Source: Portunus trituberculatus | Taxonomy: Eukaryota; Arthropoda; Malacostraca; Decapoda; Portunidae | Assembly (NCBI RefSeq): GCF_017591435.1 | Contig: NC_059256.1 | Coordinates: 9,161,303-9,225,302 of the forward strand | Length of the DNA stretch: 64,000 nucleotides | Direction: 5' to 3' | Shown: in pieces, positions 38,737-49,572 of the stretch | Position numbering within the stretch: the first letter of the stretch is position 1 | Layout: every line of letters begins with the position of its first letter | Translations under genes and position numbers: made by a program | Notes under the pieces: generated by a model | Seen by the model: only the letters and a program-made list of their open reading frames with translations | Databases searched by the model: none | Told to the model about the DNA's origin: nothing

Positions 38737-39549
38737 CACCTCAGACTCCGGCACACACCCTTGCAAGTCAAATAGGAACACAAACCCAGGGAAACACGCC
38801 GAGGCTTTGACAAACTTCCCGTGAGCCGCAGGACAGTAATAGTAGTAACGTGACAGATGCGTGACACATTTTGGGAAGTAACCCACTTGGAGACACACAA
38901 ACTCTGCTATACACCCATCGCTGCCTACATTATTGGCGCAGGTCAACTCACAAGTGGTCTCCGCATTACAAGTGCCTGTGGTGGTATTGAAGTAAGTGCC
39001 ATTGGGGCAGTGGGACACGAAGAAGGGAATACCAACAACCCAGCACTCAAAATACCTTCTGCAGTCTAACGGGTCAACAACAGCGCTGCCTAGGTCCTTG
39101 TTAGAGCAGTAAGGCTGACAGTTGCAGCACTCAGTGATGTTCTCCTGGCAGTAGATACCGTTGAAGAAAGGTTTGGTAATAGTACATCTTCTAGTCTCCA
39201 CTATCTCTGTTCTGTTTGGACTGCACACGTGGTAGGTGGAGCAGTCTACCCTATCAGCTACAAGGTAATGCTGAGAGTCAGGGTAGCACGTGTAGTGACA
39301 CCTTTCTATGCGATCACAAGGCGCCAGGCAGAAGTGTTCGAACTGACACGAGCTGTTCTCAGGTTTAAACACAAAAGCATAGGGACATTTCATGGGCTGG
39401 GTGGTGAAGAGTTCGTCTTTGTTGCAGAAGTAGTATTGTTTGCAGTTGCTTGGGTCTGGAATCCTTGTCCACACGTCCTGGCAGCCTGAGCAGTCCACGA
39501 GGCAGTAGTCTGTATTGGTGCACCCTCGCTGGCCGCCTGTCAACGATGC
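38734..39549 (-). CDS. Main exon of a diverged four-domain CBM14 protein
   Basis: It starts after an acceptor, CTTCTTCAG, with GCA (39549), phase 0 as in the main family ('ASLTGGQRGCTN'), and ends at a TAG at 38734: 271 residues. Four Cys-rich units: 'IPDPSNCKQYYFC', 'VADRVDCSTYHVC', 'VDPLDCRRYFEC' and an atypical fourth with 'DGCIAEFVCLQVGYFPKC' and 'YYYYC', aligning with the fourth unit of the main family. Several N-glycosylation sequons (NSS, NIT, NGT, NTT) fit a secreted protein. The signal-peptide exon is not visible in the window. The stop codon runs straight into (TG)n. Fragments of close relatives lie at 30849 and 33990. Confidence 0.82.
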
Positions 39550-39699
39550 CTGAAGAAGGAAAGTTTGGTTACATTAGGTTAGGTCAGGTTACGCTAGTTA
39601 AGTTGAATTAGACTGGGTATGATTAGGTTACTTTAAAATACGTTAGGTTGAATTAACGTAGGTAAGGTTAAGGTTGGGTTAGGCAGAGCTAGGTTAGGT

Positions 39700-39770
<71 letters not shown>
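39550..39770. repeat. Degenerate TTAGG array and (AGT)n
   Basis: 'ttaggttaggtcaggtta...' runs 39570-39700 and is followed by pure (AGT)n 39700-39770. On the minus strand it reads CCTAA/CTAAC just upstream of the acceptor at 39550. Confidence 0.75.
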
Positions 39771-39772
<2 letters not shown>

Positions 39773-39832
39773 TATAATTATCATTATTTCATTTAGATTA
39801 GTCTATAGATAGTATTAAAATATTGAAAAGAA

Positions 39833-39835
<3 letters not shown>

Positions 39836-39873
<38 letters not shown>

Positions 39874-39874
39874 T

Positions 39875-39926
<52 letters not shown>
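39836..39926. repeat. (AG)n and (CA)n microsatellites
   Basis: (AG)n 39836-39869, then (CA)n 39876-39926. Confidence 0.9.
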
Positions 39927-39928
<2 letters not shown>

Positions 39929-40215
39929 GATACGCTCGGTCAACTCACATCGAGAAACCCAGAGATCGATTCCCGGGCCAGGACAGCGGTCATTTGGGCA
40001 AGACTTCTATTCAAGTGTGTGGCCCCTGTTCACCTGGCACTGATTAGGTACCTGGTGTAAGACTGAAGTTGTGACCCGCTGCTAGATGCGAGAAACGAAC
40101 CCCGAAACAAATGCACAGGGGCCTAAGCTGCTAGTCTTATCTGGGGCTATCAATAGATCCCGTCACACGTTAGATGGCACCAGGGGTTGTGTAGACTTAT
40201 GATTGATTGATAACT
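39927..40215 (+). mobile_element. tRNA-derived SINE
   Basis: A decayed tRNA-like head (39930-40000) with a B-box-like 'gatcgattccc' is followed by a body with 'cctgttcacctggcactgattaggtacctgg', a decapod SINE-like module related in wording to the bodies at 3410 and 3840. Confidence 0.6.
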
Positions 40216-40322
40216 TTATTGTTGTAGCAGCGTATACAACAAGGGAGGATTAAGATGTATCAGTGTTAGTATACAAATATAAATGTATAGGTAGATTTAA
40301 TATGTAAAAATTTTCAACTCTA

Positions 40323-40374
<52 letters not shown>

Positions 40375-40562
40375 ACAAGATACACCAGTGCATATAAGAC
40401 TGTCTGTGCGTGTGTGTACATTCTGGCCGTGTACGTGTCAGTAAACCGTACACTATATAGTTGGAATTTACGTACACGCACACACACACACACACACACC
40501 GACACACGACACGGCCAGGAGAATCACTGACGCACACACTCGCTGCACGCACATTATATATA

Positions 40563-40619
<57 letters not shown>

Positions 40620-40648
40620 ACAAAACAAGGGAGAGGAAATGGAAGAAT

Positions 40649-40704
<56 letters not shown>

Positions 40705-40900
40705 TTACCATTTATTTGTATTTTTCCTCTTTCTTCTCTTTCCTCCTCTTCTTAGTTATCACGTTCTTCCTTTCCTCTTCTCATGTCTTCCTTTCTTCTA
40801 ATTTATCTTCCTTCTCCTCCTCCTCCTCCTCCTCCTCCTTATCGTAATATACATGTTCTTTCTTCCATCAGTATTCCTTCTCGTCATGGGCGTCCGCAAA
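40216..40900. other. Non-coding DNA with (CA)n, (AG)n and (CCT)n tracts
   Basis: 'gattgattgataactttattgttg' near 40200-40225 resembles the reverse complement of the 3' end near 59475-59498. (CA)n tracts lie at 40324-40372, 40478-40498 and 40565-40616; (AG)n at 40650-40700. No gene. Confidence 0.6.
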
Positions 40901-40904
40901 ATAA

Positions 40905-41400
40905 ATAAATAAATAATGGCCAGTCTTCACTATTTTAACCCCTTCAGTACTGGGACACATTGTTAGATTTGTGCACCATTAGACCATTAGGACATTAGGA
41001 AGTGTCTATGGAGGGGATTAATGGCCAGTCTTCACTATTTTAACCCCTTCAGTACTGGGACACATTGTTACCTTGAGATTTGTGCACCATTAGACCATTA
41101 GGACATTAGGAAGTGTCTATGGAGGGATTAATGGCCAGTCTTCACTATTTTAACCCCTTCAGTACTGGGACACATTGTTACCTTGAGATTTGTGCAACAT
41201 TAGACCATTAGGACATTAGGAAGGGTCTATGGAGGGGATTAATGGCCAGTCTTCACTATTTTAACCCCTTCAGTACTGGGACACATTGTTATCTTGAGAT
41301 TTGTGTACTATTAGACCATTAGGACATTAGGAAGGGTGTATGGAGGTCACAAGATTAATGGCCACAGTCTTCACTATTTTAATCCCCTACATGAGTTTCT
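40905..41400. repeat. ~115-bp tandem repeat, four copies
   Basis: Unit: 'ggccagtcttcactattttaaccccttcagtactgggacaca...ccattaggacattaggaag..tatggagg'. Copies start near 40918, 41021, 41132 and 41242, with a few differences each, and decay into a partial fifth. Confidence 0.9.
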
Positions 41401-41780
41401 GAAGCTGTACAAAATCACCAAATAGTCACCAGAATGAAAATGGAAATGAGTCATGCTACTGAGGGCGTTAAGGTCAATAGCGAGTGATGAACGCCTCACC
41501 AGCCTTTGTGTGCAGTGTTCACCATGACACAGTGAACAGCCACAGCCACAGCACAGAGATAATGAACAGGCTGATTGAAATGTCTGGCAGAAATTCCCTA
41601 AGACGCCAATTTCTGCTCCAGCATGAGTATATAATTGTGCTGTTGTGATTATAAACTTATAATAATAATAATAAATAATAATAAATATCAAATACCCTTT
41701 TTTTATTATTATTTATACTATGTGGATCTTTTACTAGGATTTCTGGGCTAAAAGGGGGTATTTTTGGGGGTACCTCCTAT
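41401..41780. other. Unassigned non-coding DNA
   Basis: No supported gene. A short (AAT)n stretch lies at 41660-41690. Confidence 0.5.
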
Positions 41781-41789
41781 GTGAAAGCC

Positions 41790-42315
41790 CACCAGTACCT
41801 CCTATCTCACAGCCCACCAGTACCTCCTATCTCACAGCCCACTGGTACCTCCTATCTCACAGCCCACCAGTACCTCCTATCTCACAGCCCACCAGTACCT
41901 CCTATCTCACAGCCCACTGGTACCTCCTATCTCACAGCCCACTGGTACCTCCTATCTCACAGCCCACTGGTACCTCCTATCTCACAGCCCACCAGTACCT
42001 CCTATCTCACAGCCCACCAGTACCTCCTATCTCACAGCCCACCAGTACCTCCTATCTCACAGCCCACCAGTACCTCCTATCTCACAGCCCACCAGTACCT
42101 CCTATCTCACAGCCCACTGGTACCTCCTATCTCACAGCCCACCAGTACCTCCTATCTCACAGCCCACTGGTACCTCCTATCTCACAGCCCACCAGTACCT
42201 CCTATCTCACAGCCCACCAGTACCTCCTATCTCACAGCCCACCAGTACCTCCTATCTCACAGCCCACCAGTACCTCCTATCTCACAGCCCACTGGTACCT
42301 CCTATCTCAAAGTCC
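41790..42315. repeat. 25-bp minisatellite, about 21 copies
   Basis: Unit 'tacctcctatctcacagcccaccag', with a second variant ending 'cactgg'. The 25-bp period is not a multiple of three, so all three plus frames cycle through the same peptide and give a long spurious ORF. Confidence 0.95.
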
Positions 42316-42324
42316 ACCCGCTAT

Positions 42325-42450
42325 GACACCATTGCACCAAGTGAGAAAGCCCCTCCTGCACTCTGACCGTGGACAGGATTCGAACCAGTGCGCTTGGAGA
42401 CCCCTCGCACCACAAGGCAGGCATGGGTCCACTGTACCATGGCGGGCCTT
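42325..42450 (-). mobile_element. tRNA-derived SINE fragment
   Basis: On the minus strand: 'GCCATGGTACAGTGG' as an A-box region and 'GGTTCGAATCC' as the B-box (42374-42384 region). Confidence 0.6.
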
Positions 42451-42687
42451 CAGAACGGTACTTGATAAATTTAAACGCGAATTTTATCCATTTTCCATTT
42501 TTTATGTTCTGTTTTATTAATTTTGTATTTTTCTTGTAATCTTTTCTCGTATTCCAGGGGGGCCGGGGTAATGCTCCCCCCCCCATGCGGACGCCCATAC
42601 TCCTTCAAAGGCCGATAAAATAAATTGCCTTTTTTTTCAAACATCGCAAAAAATAAATGAGAATAAGATTTTAAATGGCACTTACCT

Positions 42688-42970
42688 CTTCTTCCTTCTC
42701 CTCCTCTTCTTCTTCCTCTTCCAGATATAACAATTTCACTCTCACTTTCTATTTCCTCCTTTTCTCTCCATTCCGGTTTCTCTCCCTCTCCATACCTCCT
42801 CCACCTCTTCCCTCCCTCCTCTCCTCTTCTCTCCCTCCTCCACGCCCTCCACAAATCAGTAATTCCACAGAAAAATGGAAAAACATGTAGAGTCAACACA
42901 CTCCACGACTGTAAACACGCGTGCTCAGTTTTGGCGGGAAATTTTCAACACGGCGACACATTTTTTGCAA
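42688..42970 (-). promoter_or_regulatory. Candidate promoter with E2F-type site and first exon
   Basis: A perfect E2F-like element, TTTTGGCGGGAAAT, lies at 42929-42942. On the minus strand, purine-rich transcribed-looking sequence follows and ends at a consensus donor, GTAAGTG (42687 downwards, after 'GAAGAAGAG'). No ATG frame stays open through this exon, so it would be 5'UTR. No downstream exons are recognised. Confidence 0.35.
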
Positions 42971-44009
42971 TTCGAGTGTAGGTAAAGCACTTTTTAAATA
43001 TTTTTGACTATTATGAAAATATAGCGGGTTTTTTGTTTTGTTTTTTGTTATTTTTGTAGGGTTTGTAACTATTTCAAAGCTACAATGGTTTATTTTTCTC
43101 TTTTATTTCATGTAATTGAATTTATAGTTTGCGTATAATATATTCGTTATTTGATTAAATGAATGATGTATTTTGATGTATTTATGTTGAGTTACCTTCC
43201 TTAAATTAATAGGATACAGAAACACCGCAAATCACTTCACCAAAACATTATTAGACAGAACAGCTTCTTAAAATGAATTCGGAAAATGCTCGTCACCTTT
43301 ACGAAACGAAATCTTACCGACATCTTCCCGATATGAAAACAAAAATAAAATCGCGTCATTTCAGCCTTAAATCTTAATGTTAATTAATAATGGTTTATAC
43401 AAATATATAGAGCCATTATATCTTCTGTCATGCTTGTATATTGAATGATTTGCTATAATTATTGAGTTTTATTATATATTTTTTATTTTCTGAAGTAATG
43501 CGAGTAAATCAATCCTAAATAGACAGAAATCTTTAAAAATTGGTGATATTTGGAATTTATATTGATTTCGTACATTTTTACACATCAATTATCGTACTCA
43601 GGAACAAAGAAATAATAAAAATAATGAAGAACAAGGACAACAATAATAATAGTGAAGAATAATGAAAATAACTAAAATTCTCTAACACTTTCATTCACTT
43701 TAGACCAAATACGTTGAAAAAATAATGAAAAAAAACAATAATATATGGAATAAATAAATAAATAATAATAATAATAATAATATTTTTTTCAGCCACGGAT
43801 AATTATCGTCCAAGCAAAAACATACATAAATAAATGAAAATAGAAATAAAAACAAGAAATATACATAAAAAATGAACTGGTATACATAGGTCTATAATCT
43901 ATACATGGAATTATCTGGTGTGTCTGTATGTCTGTATGTATATTTTGCATAAGAGCTATTAATACATATACATACATATAGATTCTGACCTTAAGCATCC
44001 TTGTATCAC

Positions 44010-44010
<1 letters not shown>
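42971..44010. other. AT-rich intergenic DNA
   Basis: No coding or repeat signal beyond short A/T runs and (AAT)n near 43755-43780. Confidence 0.6.
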
Positions 44011-44012
<2 letters not shown>

Positions 44013-44074
<62 letters not shown>

Positions 44075-44116
44075 CTTTAATTTTTTACTTCTCAAACACA
44101 TCCAGACACACCCCTT

Positions 44117-44164
<48 letters not shown>

Positions 44165-44209
44165 CTAACACAACCACCAAAAACTCTCTCTCTCTCTCTT
44201 TCACCCACA

Positions 44210-44281
<72 letters not shown>

Positions 44282-44370
44282 AACACACACTCTTTCTCTA
44301 CAACACACACAAACCACACACACACACACACACACTCTCCCTCCTTCACCCTCTCTCCCTCTCCCTGTCC

Positions 44371-44400
<30 letters not shown>
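44013..44400. repeat. Clustered (AG)n, (CT)n and (CA)n microsatellites
   Basis: (AG)n 44013-44072, (CT)n 44120-44158 and 44214-44260, mixed (CA)n 44260-44400. The CA tract ends about 5 bp from the ATG3 stop codon. Confidence 0.9.
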
Positions 44401-44403
<3 letters not shown>

Positions 44404-44404
44404 A

Positions 44405-47400
44405 CTACAAGGTGAAGTTATGAGTAAAGTCATATTCAATAGTTGGTATAATAGCTTGCATGAATTTGAGGAACACGATCAGGTATAGATGGACTCCCAG
44501 CTCACCACCGCCCTCCAGGACTGTCTCACAAATCTTCTTCATCGTCTCTGCGTGTCTGTGGAAGAAAGAATAAAGATGTCAGAGGGTGTTTTGAGGTGTT
44601 TTGGGGTGTTTTAGGGTGTTTTAGGGTGTTTTGTGGTGTTTTTGGTGTGTTGGGGTGTTTTGGTGTTTATGGGGTGTTTTGTGGTGTTTTGGTGTTTTGG
44701 GTTGGGGTGTTTTGTGGTGTTTTGGGTGTTTTGGGTGTTTTGGGTGTTTTGGGTGTTTTGGGTGTTTTGGGTGTTTTGGTGTGTTGGGGTGTTTTGTGGT
44801 GTTTTTGGGTGTTTTGGGGTGTTTTGGTGTTTTTGTGTGTGTTTGGGGTGTTTTGGTTGGTTTTGGGTGGTTTTGGGTGTTTTGGGAGTTTTGGTGTGTT
44901 TTTGTCTGTCTTGCATATCTTCATCATCTCTGCGTGTCTGTGGGAGAAAGAATAAAGATGTCAGAGGGTGTTTTGAGGTGTTTTGATGGTTTTGGGTGTT
45001 TTGGTTGGTTTTTGGGTGGTTTTGCGGTGTTTTGGGTGTTTTGAGTGTTTTGGGTGTTTTGGGTGTTTTGGGTGTTTTGTGGTGTTTTGGGTGTTTTGGG
45101 ATGTTTTGGAGTGTTTGTGGTGTTTTGGGGTGTTTTGGGGTGTTTAGGAGTGTTTTGGGGTGTTTTGGAGTGTTTCTGGTGTGTTTTGGGGTGTTTTGGA
45201 GTGTTTTTGTGTGTTTTGGTTGGTTTTTGTGGTTTTGGTGTGTTTTGGTGTGTTTTGGGTGTTTTGGGTGTTTTGGGGTGTTTTGGTGTTTTGGGGTGTT
45301 TTGGTGTGTTGGGGTGTTTTGTGGTGTTTTTGGGGTGTTTTGGAGTGTTTTTGGGTGTTTTGCAGTGTTTTGGGTTGTTTTGGGGTGTTTTGTGGTGTTT
45401 TGGTGTGTTTTGGGGTGTGTTTTGGGAGTTTTGGTGTGTTTTTGTCTGTCTTGCATATCTTCATCGTCTCTGTGTGTCTGCAGAGAAAACAGACATCAGA
45501 GGGTGTTTGGGGTGGTTTTGGGTGTTTTGAGGTATTTTGGGGTGTTTTGTGGTGTTTTTGGGGTGTTTTGAGTGTTTTGTGGTGGTTTGGGTTGTTTTGG
45601 GTTGTTTTGGAGTGTTTTTGGGTGTTTTTGGTGTGTTTTTGGGTGTTTTTTGGGAGTTTTGGTGTGTTTTTGTCTGTCTCCCATATCTTCATCGTCTCTG
45701 TGTGTCTGCCGGAGAGAAAACAGACCTCAGAGGGTGTTTGGGGCGTTTGAGGGGTGCACAAACACCCCAAATCATCAAAAACAAAACACACCCAAAACAC
45801 TCCCAAACAATACAAAACACTACCAAATTACCTAAAACACACCAAAACACCCTCAAAACACACCCAAACACCACAAAAATACCCCCAAAGTCACTCAAAA
45901 CACCCCCAAAACATAAAAAACACCCAAAACACACCCTAAAACTAATCACACCCAAACACACACACACACACTCTAACAAGTGTGGTCGGTAAGATTTGTG
46001 AGAGGGTGATAAAGAAATATTGGATACGGTTCCTGAAGGATCATAAGTTATTATCGGATCATCAATTTGGCTTCAGGAAAGGGAGGTCATGTGTTACAAA
46101 TCTACTGAGCTTTTATTCAAGAGTGGTTGACAAAATACAAGAGAGAGAGGGATGGATGGACTGTGTATATTTGGATTTAAAGAAAGCTTTTGACAAGGTA
46201 CCTCACGAGAGACTGTTATGGAAAGTAGAGATTTATGGAGAATTGAAGGGAAAAGTGTTAAAGTGGATGGAAAACTACTTGAGATGGAGGGAGATGAGAA
46301 CGGTAATAAGGGATGCAAAGTCGGACTGGTTGGTGGTGGAGAGTGGAGTCCCATAAGGTTCAGTGCTGGCACCAATACTTTTCCTTGTCTATATTAATGA
46401 TATGCCAGAGGGAGTAAACAGTTATATTAATTTGTTTGCGGATGATGCGGTTGTGTAGGTGTGTGAAGAGTGAAGAAGATTGTGAAATTTTACAGGCAGA
46501 TCTGGATAGGATTTGGGAGTGGAGCAAGAGGTGGGAGATGGAATTTAATCTGAGCAAAAGTCATGTGATGGAGATGGGGAAGAGTGGAAGACCGCCAAGA
46601 GGGTCATAGAAGCTTGGTGAAGGAGTAGTGTTGAGAAAGGTGGAAAAGGAAAAGGATTTGGGAGTGATGATACAAGACCATGGGCAGTTTGAGGCTCATA
46701 TTGACAAGATGTTTGGAGAAACATATAATTTGATTAGAAATATTGGATTAGCCTTTCATTATATGGATAAAGATATGATGAAGAAATTAATTAGTAGGGT
46801 AATTAGACCAAGATTGGAATATGCTGGGGTGGTTTGGTCCCCTTATAAAAAGAAGCATATAAGGAAGTTGGAGAGATTGCAGAGAATGGCAACAATAATG
46901 GTTCGGAATTGGCAGAAATGACCTATGAGGAGATTAAAAGAAATGAATTTGCTTACCTTGGAACAAAGAAGAGAAAGAGGAGATTTAATACAGGTTTATA
47001 AACTGTTGAGCGGTTTGGATGAAGTGGATAATGAGCAAATGATGTTGAGAGAGGAAAATTTAAATAGAACTACGAGATCACTTAGTAAAAAGATAGCCAA
47101 GGGAATATGCTTGAAGGATGTGAAGAAATATAGTTTCCCACAAAGATGTGTGGAGGTGTGGAATAGTCTGAGTGAGGAGGTGGTGTCAGCGAGGAGTGTG
47201 CAGAGTTTGAAAGGAAAGTTGGGTGTGTGTAGATATGGAGACGGGGCCACACCAGTATGATACCCAGGCCCTGGAAAAATACAACTAGGTGAATACAACT
47301 AGGTGAATACACACCTGCAAGGATGTACTGAAGCCATAGGGGGTCCCGAGAGATTTGAGTGCGTTTCCATGGTGACAGTCTTGTTGGCGTGATCTTGGCT

Positions 47401-47447
47401 AAAATCTTCATACATTTCCTCTACACTTAGCGGCTGGCGGCTCTGTG

Positions 47448-47503
<56 letters not shown>

Positions 47504-47638
47504 TGTTTTTATTCTTGTTTTGTTGGTAGTAGTGGTGAGAGGAGAAGGAAGAGGAGGAGGAGGAGGAGGAGGAAGGAAATAATTGTAGTGGTGGTGGTGG
47601 TAGTGGTGGTGGTGGTGGTGGTGGTGGTGGTGGTGGTG

Positions 47639-47713
<75 letters not shown>

Positions 47714-47761
47714 TAAATAAAAAAAAATATATATATACATTGAATATATTACCAATTTAAA

Positions 47762-47825
<64 letters not shown>

Positions 47826-48517
47826 TCGTCATAGCCAGTGAGCCACAGTCTGGGCGTTTGGTAATACTTGTCGTAGGTGATGTGCAAATCGTATGTACGG
47901 GTCTGCAGGATCTCCCCCCCATCACCCACCCCCACCCCACCCCCCACAGCAGCAGCGGCGGCAGTGGTGGTGGTGGTGGTGGTGACAGATGGACTGCGCT
48001 CTGTGGGTCAATGAAGTGGTTAGTTGTGGAGGAGGAGGAGGAGGAGGAGGAGGAGGAGAAAAAGAGAAGAAAAAGAAGAAGAAGAAGAAGAAGAAGAAGA
48101 AGAAGAAGAAGAAGAAGAATTAAAGAAAATATTAACTTCAACAACAACAACAACAACAACAACAACACACCAGATCCTCTTGTTCCAGCATTCCAGACTC
48201 TTCGAAGGCCTCCATGTCAGCCGCCTCCTCCTCCTCCTCTTCATCCTCCTCGTCATCATCGTCATCAGCAGCACTGGCCCCCCTCCTCCTCTCCTCCTTC
48301 TCCTCTTCCCTCTGTTCACCAAGAAGAAGAAGAAGAAGAAGAAGAAGATTAATTTATTTTTCTTTCTAACCTAACTTAATCACTTCCTCCTCCTCCTCCT
48401 CCTCCTCCTCCTCCTCCTCCTCCTCCTCTTCTTCCCTCTAGAAGAGAAGAAGAAGAAGAAGAAGAAGAAGAAGAAGAAGAGTGTTTATCTATTTTTCCTA
48501 AACTTTTCTTATTTCTT

Positions 48518-48598
<81 letters not shown>

Positions 48599-48613
48599 GT
48601 CTACCTCCCTTAC

Positions 48614-48649
<36 letters not shown>

Positions 48650-48728
48650 TAGATAGACAGATAGATAGATAGATACATAGATAGAAGAAGAAGAAGAAGA
48701 GAAGAAGAAGAAGAAGAAGAAGAAGAAG

Positions 48729-48807
<79 letters not shown>

Positions 48808-49521
48808 CAAACCAATAATTTTTCACCCCACACACACACACACACACCCCAAAGAAAACCCTCTGTATCTCCCCCCTGGAGCCCCGTATGGACCCTGCCA
48901 CCCTGGACCAGTACCCACAGGAACCCGCACCCATCCACACCCCCAGACACCCCCTCCCCCCCTTACCTTGTCCTCTAGGGCCATATCTGCAACCTTTTCT
49001 TCAAGTAAGGCAGAGTCACTGAAGTGGTGTGTATCCACCCAGCCACCATCTGGGTCCCCTTCACTTTCCAACACCAGCTCCTGTTCCTGGTGGTATTCTA
49101 TCTACGGGGCGTGAGAGAGAGAGAGTGAGGGTGTAGCGAGGTGTTTAGGGGTGTTTTGGTGTGTTTTGGGTGTGTTTTAAGGTGTTTTTGGTGTGTTTTG
49201 GGTATGGTTTGGGGTGTTTTGGAGTGTTTGGGGGAGTTTTGAAGTGTTTTGAGGTGTTTTTGGGGTTTTTAAGTGTGTTTTGAGATATTTTGGTGTGTTT
49301 TGGGGTGTTTTGGTGTGTTTTGGAGTAATTGGGGGAGTTTTGAGGTGTTTTGAGGTATTTTGAGATGTTTTGGGTGTGTTAGATGTGTTTGCGTGTGTTT
49401 TGGGTGTTTTGGTGTGTTTTAGGGTAATTTGGTGTGTTTTGGGTGTTTGAGGGTGTTTTGGTGTGTTATTTTAATTTTTATTCAAATGCTCTTTTCTCTT
49501 TCTCTCTCTCACACACAAACT

Positions 49522-49572
<51 letters not shown>

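Larger units (their letters stand above)
44580..45760. repeat. GTTTTGGG-type minisatellite in the last ATG3 intron
   Basis: About 1.2 kb of 8-12 bp units (ttttggggtg, ttttgggtg), with a perfect 9-bp run at about 44720-44785. It contains three extra copies of the ATG3 last-exon start. The G-runs are spaced for G-quadruplexes. Confidence 0.9.

Noticed and set aside
39570..39700. True telomere or chromosome end
   Set aside because: The TTAGG units are short and degenerate and are flanked by gene and repeat sequence; at most an interstitial telomere-like array.
41781..42326. 181-codon frame with repeated TSYLTAHQYLLSHSP
   Set aside because: It is the 25-bp minisatellite read in cycling frames; no start context, codon bias or homology.
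44611..45815. Long frames rich in NTPKHPKTP (minus) or GVLGVLGVF (plus)
   Set aside because: Translations of the GTTTTGGG minisatellite inside an ATG3 intron.
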